A DNA stretch of 64,000 nt, from the NCBI GenBank assembly GCA_003427395.1, contig BFEA01000075.1, positions 2,414,859 to 2,478,858 of the forward strand. The letters run 5' to 3'. Of the stretch, positions 41,828 through 54,055 are shown one piece after another; position 1 is the first letter of the stretch; every line of letters starts with the position of its first letter. Below the pieces are notes generated by a model. That model ran no database searches. It had not been told where the DNA came from and was given only the letters and a program-made list of their open reading frames with translations. The stretch comes from Chara braunii. Taxonomy: Eukaryota; Streptophyta; Charophyceae; Charales; Characeae. A program made the position numbers and the translations under genes.

Positions 41828-41932
41828 CCGTCTTCACCCAAATAGAACGCCAGGTCATTATCACTGCATCTGGACTGCAAGTTGTGCCAAAGACAGCTAT
41901 AATGAACGGGCGTTCTATTCGGGTGAAGGCGG
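41828..41932. mobile_element. 105-bp MITE, family B, copy 3
   Basis: TA at 41826-41827 and 41933-41934. Ends CCGTCTTCACCCAAATAGAA and TTCTATTCGGGTGAAGGCGG. It sits 85 bases past the F-box stop codon, so it may be in the 3' UTR. Confidence 0.9.
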
Positions 41933-42024
41933 TAGGGTTTGCACGATTGATCAGAGGCCTGTGAAGGGTAACCCTTTGGCTTACAGGACAAAGATTTTCA
42001 ACAGCAACACTTTTTACGGGAATA

Positions 42025-42530
42025 TTTGCTCCAGGAAGAAGATCTATGGCAGGAAGATGTAGCGCACGAGGATCTATAACAGGACATTTATGACAGGAAG
42101 ATTTGCTGGACAGCGGGTTCATGTAGGACAGGAGGACAGGCCACAGGAAGACTTGCTGCAGATATTTTACTCCAGGAAGGCTGGCCTCTCGAAGGTTTAC
42201 GGCAGGAAGAGGGGCTGCAGGAAGATTTGCTCAGAAAGTTTACTGCAGGAAGACTGGCTGCGGGAAGATTTATGGCAGGAAGATCTACTGCAGGAAGATT
42301 AACTGCAGGAAGATTTACGACAGGAAGATTTACGGCAGGAAGATGGGCTGCGGGCCGACTGACTGCATAAGAGTTGTGAATTCTGGCTGCAGGAAATTTC
42401 AGCGAAGGAAAATGTACTGCAGGCAGTGCAGGGAAACTGCTGCAGGGAAAATGTGTTTCAGAGAAATTTACTGCAGGGAAAGTAATTGCAGGCAGTGCAG
42501 GGACATCAACTGCAGGAAGGTTTGCCGCTG
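42025..42530. repeat. Degenerate minisatellite, unit near CAGGAAGATTTACTG
   Basis: More than 20 imperfect 13-16-bp units (GCAGGAAGATTTACGG, GCAGGAAGACTGGCTG, GCAGGGAAACTGCTG). Frames across it have no family match. Confidence 0.9.
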
Positions 42531-42539
42531 GTGGCTGGT

Positions 42540-44980
42540 GGAAGATACTCGGATGGTGTTGATTGTCATGCTGTCAGGTAAACATGTTTTTGTCTTCGCG
42601 GCCTCTTTGCAGCGTCCATATTCCAACAGCGTAGTGCTAGGGAATTGAGTTGTGGTTGCGATGAGGAACGCAGAGCAGAATTCGTATTTTGACTTGGGTT
42701 GCAGTGATCATGCTGCAAAGGCTGGAGAATCTCTCAGGAACCATGTTTTATGCATGCCCCTCAACTGTATGCACTGTGCAGTGTTTGCCCAATGAGCTGT
42801 GCATGCGGCATACTAGCCACAGTGTCAATCCCCTCAGGAAAACAAATCCATCTTTTCACTCCTGCAATTCTCTACCTGCTTCCCCTCCTCCTCCTCTTCT
42901 CCTTCTCCTCTCTCTCTTCTCTCTTTCTGCTTTCTTGCCGCCTCCTTTCTGCTCTCTTGCCGCTTCCTTCTACTTTCTTCCCTGTCCCTTCCCGTCGCTT
43001 CTCATCCTGTGTCTCTCCCTTTCAGAGACCCGTTACTTTGCTGTCCTTCTCCCTGTGGGATGCCCTTTCTGCTGCCTTTCCGTTCCCCTTCGTGTCCACC
43101 GTTCTGCTCCCTCTCTGTTCCCCTTTTCATCACCCTTCCTGCAATGCCTTACATACCCTTAGGAGAAGATTATCGACTCTCTTGCGTCGATAGTCAACGC
43201 TGTGGTTTCTGGCTTGTCACAGCGGTTGCTGACCTGTGAAACAGAACTGTCGGGTGTGCCGCCTCTGTCAGTGCTGTGTATTCGGCTGCTGTCTGGCCTG
43301 GGGTAACGTGTAGTGAGCTATTTAGGAATGGAGTGTTGGGAGGAATGTATGGTGGTGGAGAAACTGTGGAGAGATGAGAATCCTTCCTGCCTGATGGAAG
43401 CTGTCCTTCCGTCTTCATAACAACTGGAGCAATCAACAAGAGGTGCTTAGTGCGGGGTTGTAAACCCACCGACTCTATCAGGGTGAGTGATGATGTAAGA
43501 ACACAGGCCTGAGTTTGAATGGGGATGAGGAGGGAAAAGTCCTGTTGTCCTTCTGCACGTTTGAAACTAACATAGAATCTCTGACTTTGCGTTCAATAAG
43601 CCGTTGTGTTTTCCAACTCTGATTCTTTTGACGACTCATCGTTCGAACTGAGGTAAGTTCTGAGTTTGAAGGTGTCAAGTAACACAGCTATAGCCCTGCT
43701 CAGCTAAGCATTCTGCCAGCTTCCTCAGCGTTCTTTCTTTCTCTTTGTTTGTTACAAAACCCCCTCCTATGGGTGGGCGAGCCGAAGGGCATGCCTCGTC
43801 CACGTGGTGTCGCGGAACCTGTAGGCATCGTTAGCATCCACGTCGCATCGCTTGTTAACCAGCAGTGATGGTGAGACACGCGAGAGTAGACTCTTGTCGG
43901 AAGCAGTTGCTGTGTGGTTATGCCAAGCTGCATCTGATTGTCTGTCTGACAAGGGCTCAGTATCTCAGCATCAAGGTTGTTGGGGTTATCAGCAACTTGG
44001 CAGAGAAGGTGACGTGTAAGGTACCACCACGTAGGAGGGCCTCTCGTTTCCAGAAGTAACCCGGCAGGCCTGTGTTTTCCCCTCTCAGAGTGTCAAAAAC
44101 TGATACGGTACGAGGCCTTATTAGGCTCGGTAAGTCAGGTCGGGATATCGGTATGGTTTGAGGCGCCAATCACATCCAGATGCTGCCGTCGACTCGATTT
44201 TGTACAACCCTTCCCGTCAAATCGACAGGTCGGTTCAGGTGGCCGTTGGCACTCTCTGCTTGTATTGTAGAAGCCGAAGGTGTGTCCCGACTCCCTAGCA
44301 CCCTGCATGCGTGGTAGCTGTGTGTGATTGTCTTTTCGATGAAAGCTTGGCATCAGGGCTGTAGGACCAAGAGAGCCATTGGGAAACGTATGTATGGGTT
44401 CGAGTTTGCAAGGGGAGCGCCCAGGGAGGGGGCAAGGGGTGAAAGCTGCCATGCAATCTGTCGGGAGAGTTTCCCTCCCTCAGGGGGCGATGCACCGCGG
44501 AAAATGAGTCGTTCATCCGAGTCCCTCTGATTTCAGCAAGCTATTGCAATCTCTCAAGGAGTGTTTGAAACTTGAATGTACTTCAGTTTAGTGTTTCTGT
44601 GTACTCAGGTTGAGCTCCATTGTACTCGGAACTCTCGTATTACTCGAAGGCGAGACTGACTGAAGTGCACGCTGCAGGTCTAACGGCTTTGAGTTCAAGG
44701 ATCTTGTGTCGCTTCCCATTTGCTGAGAAGAAACCCATCCTCATCTGGTTGCCAGTCAGCAAGTCAATTGATCAATCTTTGGTAAGTGGAGTAACATTAT
44801 TCCTCCTGGGTTCTGAAATGAGCCAAGTACTCGTCATGCTCAACTGTGCATACATCAATGGACATTCACATGGGAGCTCACACGTGAGAAGCCAAATCGA
44901 GATACCGCCATCACACTTGAAGATGTCGTCTCCAATATTATTATCAATATACAAGAATGTTTATCTCCAGCGGCTCTGCT
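42540..44980. other. Unassigned region downstream of the F-box gene
   Basis: 42875-43150 is pyrimidine-rich. No frame shows a recognisable domain. 43170-43215 (AGATTATCGACTCTCTTGCG...) has no match I can name. Confidence 0.4.
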
Positions 44981-44983
44981 GCA

Positions 44984-44986
<3 letters not shown>

Positions 44987-45038
<52 letters not shown>
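44987..45038. repeat. (CA)n microsatellite
   Basis: Uninterrupted CA run. Confidence 0.99.
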
Positions 45039-45041
<3 letters not shown>

Positions 45042-45133
45042 GATCTCAATCAGGTGGTGGCTAAGGCTTCTCTCCCTTCTGTCCCACTCTCTCTCGTCTT
45101 GTTTCTATCTCTGACTTGGCTTGCTCTGCCTCA

Positions 45134-45137
<4 letters not shown>

Positions 45138-45190
<53 letters not shown>
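45138..45190. repeat. (CT)n microsatellite at a gap edge
   Basis: CT run leading straight into N; the repeat probably caused the gap. Confidence 0.98.
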
Positions 45191-46105
45191 NNNNNNNNNN
45201 NNNNNNNNNNNNNNNNNNNNNNNNNNNNNNNNNNNNNNNNNNNNNNNNNNNNNNNNNNNNNNNNNNNNNNNNNNNNNNNNNNNNNNNNNNNNNNNNNNNN
45301 NNNNNNNNNNNNNNNNNNNNNNNNNNNNNNNNNNNNNNNNNNNNNNNNNNNNNNNNNNNNNNNNNNNNNNNNNNNNNNNNNNNNNNNNNNNNNNNNNNNN
45401 NNNNNNNNNNNNNNNNNNNNNNNNNNNNNNNNNNNNNNNNNNNNNNNNNNNNNNNNNNNNNNNNNNNNNNNNNNNNNNNNNNNNNNNNNNNNNNNNNNNN
45501 NNNNNNNNNNNNNNNNNNNNNNNNNNNNNNNNNNNNNNNNNNNNNNNNNNNNNNNNNNNNNNNNNNNNNNNNNNNNNNNNNNNNNNNNNNNNNNNNNNNN
45601 NNNNNNNNNNNNNNNNNNNNNNNNNNNNNNNNNNNNNNNNNNNNNNNNNNNNNNNNNNNNNNNNNNNNNNNNNNNNNNNNNNNNNNNNNNNNNNNNNNNN
45701 NNNNNNNNNNNNNNNNNNNNNNNNNNNNNNNNNNNNNNNNNNNNNNNNNNNNNNNNNNNNNNNNNNNNNNNNNNNNNNNNNNNNNNNNNNNNNNNNNNNN
45801 NNNNNNNNNNNNNNNNNNNNNNNNNNNNNNNNNNNNNNNNNNNNNNNNNNNNNNNNNNNNNNNNNNNNNNNNNNNNNNNNNNNNNNNNNNNNNNNNNNNN
45901 NNNNNNNNNNNNNNNNNNNNNNNNNNNNNNNNNNNNNNNNNNNNNNNNNNNNNNNNNNNNNNNNNNNNNNNNNNNNNNNNNNNNNNNNNNNNNNNNNNNN
46001 NNNNNNNNNNNNNNNNNNNNNNNNNNNNNNNNNNNNNNNNNNNNNNNNNNNNNNNNNNNNNNNNNNNNNNNNNNNNNNNNNNNNNNNNNNNNNNNNNNNN
46101 NNNNN
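45191..46105. other. Assembly gap (N, 915 bases)
   Basis: Run of N followed by a C run of about 37 bases at 46106-46142, likely a low-quality gap edge. Confidence 1.
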
Positions 46106-46145
<40 letters not shown>

Positions 46146-46165
46146 CCACACACACACACACACAC

Positions 46166-46176
46166 ATGCAGGGTCC

Positions 46177-46207
<31 letters not shown>

Positions 46208-46222
46208 GACAGATGTCATCGA
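46166..46222 (-). pseudogene. U6 snRNA pseudogene, 3'-truncated
   Basis: Minus strand: GATGACATCTGTCAAAATTGG, AACGATACAGAGAAGATTAG and CATGGACCCTGCA, then a GT run where the 3' end should be. The ACAGAGA box and AGATTAGCATGG are intact. Confidence 0.88.
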
Positions 46223-46229
46223 CCTTTCC

Positions 46230-47570
46230 GAATTGTATTCCGCAGCGTCTCTCCCCTTGACCTGTCCACTTTCTACTCTGATTGATCACAAGTGGGCGAG
46301 CAAGGCGAAGTCGTTACTTAACTTGATGTCATGAAGGTACGTGTGTTTCCATGGCGTCACAAGCCCAGATGCAAAGCAGCGTGCATGGTCCGTTTTGCCA
46401 CCCAGTCCTTTCTCTTGCAATGGAACCATCTCCAGGGTGCCTCCTCTCAGTCATCTTGCATTTTTTGAAGTTGTGACCGGCATCCAACATTCATAGAATC
46501 CATAAATACTGAGAATGACGATCTGCATGGGTACCTCGGCTTTGCTGTTCTGACGCAAATGGCCCCTTAGCATGCGTTGAATCGGACCGCAACCCTCGGC
46601 CTCCCCCAACCCCACCCCCGCACCCACCACCACCAAACGATCTCTACACCCACTATCACCAAACAATCTGTACTCAGCTGACAAACTGAACAGAGAATGG
46701 AACAATAAGGATGTGCAATCAAACTCTCGAGTCTCTATGCAACTGACGAATCAAACAGAAAAAGAAGAATGAAAAGGACTTGCAATCAGACTGCGGCAGA
46801 CAGCGTGAGGAGCTATCTTCCTATCTTCTGGCAAGACTGCAAGGTGTGTGTAGTGGATGGGACGTTTCATCGGAATCTGTGAAAGATAGACGACGTATGG
46901 AGGGGAGCGGATGAATTGTGGAGAAAGAGAGAGGGTAGGAAGCAGAGCGTCATTGAGCAATCAACAAGGCATGCTGTGCGAAGAAAATCCTCCCTTCATG
47001 TCCAGGCATCTTCGGTGAATGCGTTGAACAGCTTGAAGCAGGGCGTCATTGAGCGATCACTGTCCTTCCGCAATAGCCTATTGATTGCATCTGTATGCTG
47101 AATTCGGCTTCGGCTTGGATGGGTTGCAAAGGATATCAGATGGCGCCGGCAGGCTATACCGATATGTGGTTTTCGAGGGCGAATGGGGAGAATGCTGTGG
47201 ATTTCTGAGTAAGAAGTGGGATTGAGCAGTGAATTATTCCACCGATTGGCAAGATACCGCCGCGTAAGAAACCATGGGCGGTTGTCTCCGTTGAATTTGC
47301 CGAGGGGTTCCTTGCACACTTGCATTCGGGAAGTTTTGGCAGGGCGCGAAATCCGGTTAGGCGGAAAGCTTGAGCAGTCTTCTGCATTCTGGAGGAGGAA
47401 GGTTGGATCGTATCGTCCCCCCCATGCTGCGAAAAAGATTGCAAATAATATGTTTGAGGCGTAGCAGCAGCGGACATGTCTGGTCCTGTCCAGCATCCAG
47501 TCCACAGATCGCACATCTGCCGGACATGGGGGATTAGAAAAAGGTCAGTTTCATTATTACTCAACTTGTG
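46230..47570. other. Unassigned region
   Basis: Several overlapping frames of 60-170 codons on both strands at 46996-47564, none with a recognised family. A paired phrase GCGTCATTGAGC(A/G)ATCA occurs at about 46947 and 47042. Confidence 0.35.
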
Positions 47571-47578
47571 TGTGCCGC

Positions 47579-47641
47579 CATCCTTGTGCAGTGGTCATTC
47601 AAATCTCATGGGCATTGTTCCAGTTTTAATGGATGTCCCAA
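47579..47641 (-). pseudogene. U6 snRNA pseudogene, strongly diverged
   Basis: Minus strand: TGGGACATCCATTAAAACTGG, AACAATGCCC and CACTGCACAAGGATGG, retaining the order of U6 blocks with many changes. Confidence 0.6.
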
Positions 47642-47753
47642 AAGAATCGATTGACCCCTAATAGGGTGCCTGTCAAAATGATAATATTCTTCTTGGCATT
47701 GTTCTGAACTGTGAGTATGCCCAGAGATATGCGCGTGTATAGCGCAACCTTGT

Positions 47754-48754
<1,001 letters not shown>

Positions 48755-48757
48755 GCG

Positions 48758-48834
<77 letters not shown>
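48755..48834. repeat. (CG)n(GA)n compound microsatellite
   Basis: CG run of about 18 bases followed by a GA run of about 60. Confidence 0.98.
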
Positions 48835-48835
<1 letters not shown>

Positions 48836-49040
48836 GATTGTTCCTGGCAGGGCTGAGGGAAGAAAAAGTACAGACTGTACTTTGGCGTGGTAACTTGATA
48901 GGAAATTGCGCCCGGATGAGGTGGCCACGTGAGACGAGCTACTGGCCCTGTAGGAGGGTCTTAAGTGATGTTGTGCGAGGAGTGTGTATTCACTCTGCAG
49001 CCCTGCAGGGCTGGGGCGGATATCACTAGCGGTATGGTTT

Positions 49041-49747
49041 GGGGAAAATTGCATTTGTACCCCACTTAAACCACCAGTACTACTTCCCAAAGTCGTGCCC
49101 GTTGACGTGCCACGATTTTAGGAAACTTACGGGACACTACAGGAGCGCCCAAATGCATCCAACTTGAAACGTTTCTACTCTATTTTTTTCCGCGGCCGAT
49201 AGCTTGGCCAAGTACTGGTGGTTTAACGATGGGAATACCCGCTATACTCAGTCCCAGCAGGAAGTTGCATCTATACCCGGAGGGTGTTTACCTTGGCATA
49301 GTACCCAGCTTTTCCCGGTGTGAAATTTTAGGTGTACCCAATCCCGCAGACCCTGGACTCAGAGCACCAAATTATGCTCATGCCCACCAAGTAGACCGTT
49401 GCGGCCCGATAGCTGCTGGGTATGACCATAAGTTCAGCCCTCCGATAGCAGGCTATATGAACAATTTGGCCTCTCCTCCTCAGGTCTTGGGTATGAGCAT
49501 AATTTTCGCTGGGTATGTCCATAATTTGTGCGTTCCAATAGTTGGCTATAACCACAATTATTTGCGCATTCCAGCAGTTGGTTATAAGTTATAACTAAAA
49601 TTTTGCGGTACCAACCTGGGTCCACCTCGGTCCTGGCCGTGCAAGCAATTCCCACCAGCCGTTTTCTGGGTATAGACGCAAGTTGGTGCTGGGACTGGGT
49701 ATAGCCGGTGTTCCCATCTTTAAGTGGGGTACAGATGCAATTTTCCC
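49041..49747. mobile_element. Mutator-like non-autonomous element with long inverted ends
   Basis: Ends GGGGAAAATTGCATTTGTAC and GTACAGATGCAATTTTCCC. Once the family A insert at 49066-49226 is set aside, the inverted ends extend for about 80 bases (CGATGGGAATACCCGC versus the complement of CCGGTGTTCCCATC, and so on). Target duplication TATGGTTT at 49033-49040 and 49748-49755 (8 bp, or 9 with one mismatch). Long TIRs, a G-rich tip and an 8-9-bp duplication fit Mutator-like elements. The interior repeats GGGTATGA.CATAA words and has no coding region. Confidence 0.85.
49066..49226 (+). mobile_element. TTAA-flanked MITE, family A, copy 4 (nested in the Mutator-like TIR)
   Basis: TTAA at 49066-49069 and 49223-49226, ends ACCACCAGTACTACTTCC and AAGTACTGGTGGT. 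Removing it and one TTAA restores the left inverted end to match the right one. Confidence 0.93.
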
Positions 49748-50583
49748 TATGGTTTAAGGCATCTGGCTGTTGAGTCAAAGATCACCAATTGATTCCTGGC
49801 AGGGCCAAGGGAAGAAAAAGTACAGACTGTTGAGTCAGAGATCGCCGATTGATCCCTATGGTAATTAGCCGGGGAAATTGTGCGCGGACCAGGTGGCCAC
49901 GTGAGAAGAGCCACTGGCCCTGTTGGTGGGTCTGAAGTGATGTTGTGCGGGGAGTGCATATTCACGCTGCAGCCCTGCAGGTCTGGGGCGGATATCACTA
50001 GTGGTATGGCTTAAGGCACCTGGCGGTTGAGTCAGAGATCTCCGATTGATTCCTGGCAGGGCCGAGGGAAGAAAAAGTACAGGCTGTACTTTGGCGTGCT
50101 GGGGAAATTGTGCCCGGAGCAGGTGGCCACGTGAGAAAAGAGCCACTGACCCTGTAGGTGGGTGGTGTCGAGCGATGTTGTGCGAGGAGTGTGTAATACT
50201 GTATATTCATGCTGCAGTCGTGCAAGGGTAGGGTGGACATCACTACTGGTATGGGGTCCACCTTTGAACACTGTGTCATAGCCGGAGCGGTTAAGGCATG
50301 CCACTGTTGAGCCAGAGATTGTTGATTCGATTCCTTGGACCGTGGAGCGAGGAAAAAGTACAGACTGTACTTCTGCGCGGTAGCTTACCTGGAAATTGTA
50401 CCCGGTTTAGGTGGCTGCGTGGAAAGAGTCACAGGCGCTGTAGGAGGGAGGGTGTTGAGTGATGTTGTGTGGGGAGTAAAGATATCCCCGCGTCTATCAG
50501 GGGTGGGGTGGATATCACTGCCTGTATTGTTCCACTCTTGAACACACCGTGTCTCTGCCACAGTGGTTCAGTACCCGGTTTAG

Positions 50584-50613
50584 CTCTTATACACATCTAG
50601 ATGTGTATAAGAG
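50584..50613. other. Probable sequencing-adapter junction left in the assembly
   Basis: Perfect 30-base palindrome CTCTTATACACATCT followed by AGATGTGTATAAGAG. This equals the core of the Tn5 mosaic end in both orientations, as in the junction adapter of circularised transposase-based mate-pair libraries. The sequence after it (from 50616) restarts at a phrase already present at 50436, as expected for a chimeric join. Confidence 0.88.
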
Positions 50614-51238
50614 AGCGCTGTAGGAGGGAGGGTGTTGAGTGATGTTGTGTGGGGAGTAAAGATATCCCTGCCGGTATCAGGGGGGGGGTGGATATCACTG
50701 CCCTGCCGGTATTGTTCCACTCTTGAACACACGGTGTCCCTGCCACAGTGGTTAAAATATGCGGCTGTTGAGCCAGAGATGGATGGACCAGGTTTGATTC
50801 CTTGAGGCAAGGTCAAGCAAAGAACAGTGCAGACTGTACTCCAGTGGGGTAATTGGCCAAGAAATTATACCCAAACCAGGTGGCCGCGTGAGAAGGACAC
50901 AAGCCTTGTCGGCGAAATTCGAGTGATGTCTGGTGGGAAGTGTGCTCATACTGCAGCACTGAAGGGGTTGGGTGGATATCATTAGTACCAGTATCGTTCC
51001 ACTTTCGAATACCGCCTCACAGGAGCAGCAGTGGTTAAGGCATTCCCGCCGCGAGCCAGAAATCACCGTTTCGATTCCTTGCGGAGTCGAGCGAAGAAGT
51101 ATTGACCATAGCGGAGAAGGGGATGGTGGCCTCGCGTCATAAGGTTTGTCGGCGTAAAGCTGTGAGTTTGTGAAGAAAATGTTCACAAATATTCAGGTCT
51201 TTTGGCAACGGTCAAAGGCTGAGGACTACCATCTTCCA

Positions 51239-51320
51239 CCGAACACAACGAACCCTCATTTTGGCTGCACCGGGCCGGAAAGACAGCTTAGCTTGTGTAC
51301 ATTCGTTCGGGGGAAGACGG
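51239..51320. mobile_element. Family B-related MITE, shortened
   Basis: Left end TACCATCTTCCACCGAACAC and right end GTTCGGGGGAAGACGG plus TA. The interior differs from the 105-bp copies and resembles the 24271 copy. Confidence 0.75.
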
Positions 51321-51324
51321 TAGC

Positions 51325-52175
51325 TGGTTGGGACGCTGGACCCGGTTTCCAGCACAAGGTGAAGCTGGGTAATGGCCTCGGTACTGGGTTGAATTGTGAG
51401 GTCCCGGGGCTCAACTCTTGAACCACCTGTACCTTTCACAGGCAAACTTTTGCGATGAGTCGGCTTGCATGTCCAGTTCTTCGTGGCCTCCGAACCTGTT
51501 CTGTTTTTTTTTCTGTTTCCATTTTTGTTTTCCCCCGTTTTGAAAAGAAAGTCGATTCATTTCGTCATAAGGGGTGTGAGCCTGGGAATCCTGCAACAAA
51601 CAACCCGGTACTAAGAAAAAGAACAGGGAGGAACAAGAAGGAAAAGGAAAGAAAGAATCACCAGTACCGGGACCACCACCCAGCTTAGGTGCAGGTGCTG
51701 GGACAGAGGTCCAGTTGCAGAAGTGGCCAAAACAAGAGTGCTGCCCTGACAGGCCGGACCCCTTGGGAATTTGTTTTTTGTGCCACACTGACAAAATGTC
51801 CCGGACCTCCTTTGGCTGGCGGTGCCTGCCAAAAAGGAGAAGTTAGCGGCTTGTCGATTCTTTCTGATCCTGGCGCACGACACTTCGGTTGGGATGGACT
51901 TGGCCGGGAGTGCCTCGCCCGCCTGAATGGCCGAGACATAAATGTGAGGGTCACTTGACCCCGTTTCTGACACATATGTATCAGTTTTAAAAAAAGAAAA
52001 AAAAGAAAAAAAAAGCAAATCTGCCATGGGAAAACGAGGCTCGGAGGTAGTGGTGGTGATACCTACAATTTTTTTCTTAGAATTGAAAAAAGAACAGAGA
52101 AAAGAAACAACCGTCTCTTCCTTTTTTTTCCTTCAAGACGAATCACGAAGGACATCTAGTTTACGATGCCACCTA
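51325..52175. other. Unassigned region
   Basis: A/G-rich stretches near 51600-51660 and 51985-52015. No recognised gene. Confidence 0.35.
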
Positions 52176-52181
52176 GATCCA

Positions 52182-52251
52182 GTGGCCTATCTCAGTTGGT
52201 CAGGCACGCAAGTGGCATTCAGGAGGTTGTGAGTTCGAGCCCCATGGCCGC
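52182..52251 (+). repeat. tRNA-derived SINE head
   Basis: 70 nt resembling a tRNA: acceptor arms GTGGCC/GGCCGC pair (one G-T), A box CTATCTCAGTTGGTCAGGCA, B box TGAGTTCGAGCCCC. The D arm does not close and the T stem has one mismatch, so a functional tRNA is unlikely. It leads into a unique 3' part. Confidence 0.65.
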
Positions 52252-52284
52252 CTGCGGCACGCTTACTGCCAACCAACTGTGATA

Positions 52285-52430
52285 GTCCGCTTGATAGCCC
52301 TGATCGGTATTAAGTAGTAGGGTCTATGACCAATACGGGTGTGAGTCCGCTTGATACGCCTGATCGGTATTTAAGTAGTAGGGTCTATGACCAATATGGG
52401 TGTGAGTGTGAGTGTGAGTGTGAGTGGGTT
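52285..52430 (+). repeat. 60-bp tandem repeat (2 units) plus (GTGTGA)n in the SINE tail
   Basis: Units at 52285 and 52345 share GTCCGCTTGATA, CTGATCGGTATT and AAGTAGTAGGGTCTATGACC, followed by GTGTGAGTGTGAG repeats. Confidence 0.92.
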
Positions 52431-52619
52431 CCTTTGGTCTGTGGGAGAGTGTTGGCCATATCCACTGCTGCTACTTGATGGGGGTTGGGGGAAGTAGACG
52501 GGTGGCACAGCCACTGGCAAAATGCTCGGTCTTTGCATCAGCTGGCTCCGCCCACCGGTGGCCCCACCCTACTCCCTGGCCCTCGCTGATTAGGGCGGGG
52601 GGGCAACATGCATCGCTGT

Positions 52620-53900
52620 AGTTGTGATTGGTAGCTATGCGTGCAGGTGTCCCCTGTACAGGCTTAGGATTCGTGGTAGGTAGATAGTGAAAGGTGAAAT
52701 AGAGAGAAGAATATAGCCTAGTTATAAGAAAAGAAAAAGGAAGAAAAGAAGAACGAAAAAAAAAGATTTCCTCACCTAACTCACTGCTGAGAATAGAGCC
52801 AAACTTTATAAGCCCTCCCTCTTAATCTGTGAATGCCAACCAAACCTGGGCAAGTCGCCCATATGGTTTCAAAGTTCGAACCATTTTATACCAGCTCTGT
52901 GATCTGATGCTGGCGACTGGACGGGACTGCGGGAGCGGTGGTGGCGACTGCCTTTGCCACTTTGAGTTTTGATATACGTGCGCTGTTGACCTCCACTTCC
53001 GATCAATACAGCAGTTCTGTCGGATTGCAGTCTTGCTGTTTTTTTGGTTGCTGCGATAATGTTCGATGATAGGCCAGGCCTGTCCTGCCTCCCCAGCAGG
53101 CCAGGTCGGGGTTATAACAAAGAAAAAAAGATAGTAGGTCTGTCATGCCCGAATGACCGTGGCTCGTTTCGCTGCTGCCGAAATGAGCAGAGCTAAACAT
53201 CCCTGGCTGCCTCCAGCACATATGCAGCACAGCAGCTGGCTTTGGAATAAGCAAAAATTAAGGGAAAAAAGTTATAGAGCCCCCTGCGGCAAAAACTTTC
53301 GTATTTCTTATCTCCTAAGCGGGGCAAACCGTATAGCCCGCCCCAAAAAACACTTTGTACCCCGAACGAGGGCAGGCAGTAGGGCCTGTGGTGCAGAAAT
53401 GATGCGAAAGATCTGGGCGGCCTAGTAGGCTACACAATTTCCCCCTTTGGGGGGCACGCAAATACTTAGGCTTTGTGGACAGGGCCATCCACCATCGTAG
53501 TACTCCCTAAAAGAAGGTACCAGCAAGAATAAAGGCTCGTTCCATTATCTCTGCAAACGAAGACATAGAGTAGGGTTGTAGGGCATCATCAGGGCGGTGG
53601 GGTAAATGCTCTTAGGTGTGGTGTGGTGAGGTGAGGTGGAATTGAGGGTTGCTCCTGACCAATATATGGAGCAGCCCGACAGATAAGCCCTCAATTCGGA
53701 CGGTTCTCTTACCGCTGGCGGGATCGAGGGCTTAGGCAAGGGCTATTTTTGAACCAAGAAAAAAGAGAAAGAAAAAGAAAAAAAAGAGAGAGGGTTGGTG
53801 TACCCTGGAGCGGGCGACATGACAACCCCACCGGCATTGCCGTTGGGCAGGACAAAGTAAGGGGCTCGAGTAATGGGGCGTTTGAGATTGCAAGACTATG
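52620..53900. other. Unassigned region
   Basis: No recognised gene or repeat. 53700-53800 is A-rich. Confidence 0.35.
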
Positions 53901-53914
53901 TACAAAGATTATAC

Positions 53915-54036
53915 TCTCTGAGCGGCGAGGCTTGCTCGGCAATGCTTCATTAAGTAAGGAGCCCAGTGGAGGTAAATGTGCCTAGCTTCCAAAGTATCTG
54001 AGCGGCGAGGCTTGGTCGACAATGCTTCATTAAGGA
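53915..54036. repeat. Short direct duplication
   Basis: TCTGAGCGGCGAGGCTTG, then TCG.CAATGCTTCATTAAG, at 53920 and 53997. Confidence 0.9.
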
Positions 54037-54055
54037 CTGGATGGTTTATCCTGCC

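Larger units (their letters stand above)
48835..51175 (+). repeat. Tandem array of tRNA-like units (about 270 bp each)
   Basis: Units start with a Pol III A-box-like head (GGAGCGGTTAAGGCATGCC at 50284; similar at about 49757, 50009, 50553, 50737 and 51023). A B-box-like GATTCGATTCC, or its variant GATTGATTCC, follows about 45 bases later, then AAAAAGTACAGACTGTACTT, GGTGGCCACGTGAGA, GTGATGTTGTG and GGGTGGATATCACT. Head-to-tail order with 250-285-bp spacing suggests a SINE that became a satellite. The first unit (48835) lacks its head. Part of the array near 50584 is probably misassembled. Confidence 0.75.

Noticed and set aside
45054-46334. Long frames across the second gap
   Set aside because: Most codons are N; only repeat-derived Ser-Leu and Pro runs remain.
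46996-47564. Possible gene on either strand
   Set aside because: Overlapping frames on both strands, no recognisable motif, no splice-supported continuation.
52182-52251. Functional tRNA gene
   Set aside because: The acceptor arm pairs, but the D arm does not close and no credible anticodon arm is seen. It is followed by a repeat tail, so a SINE head is the better reading.
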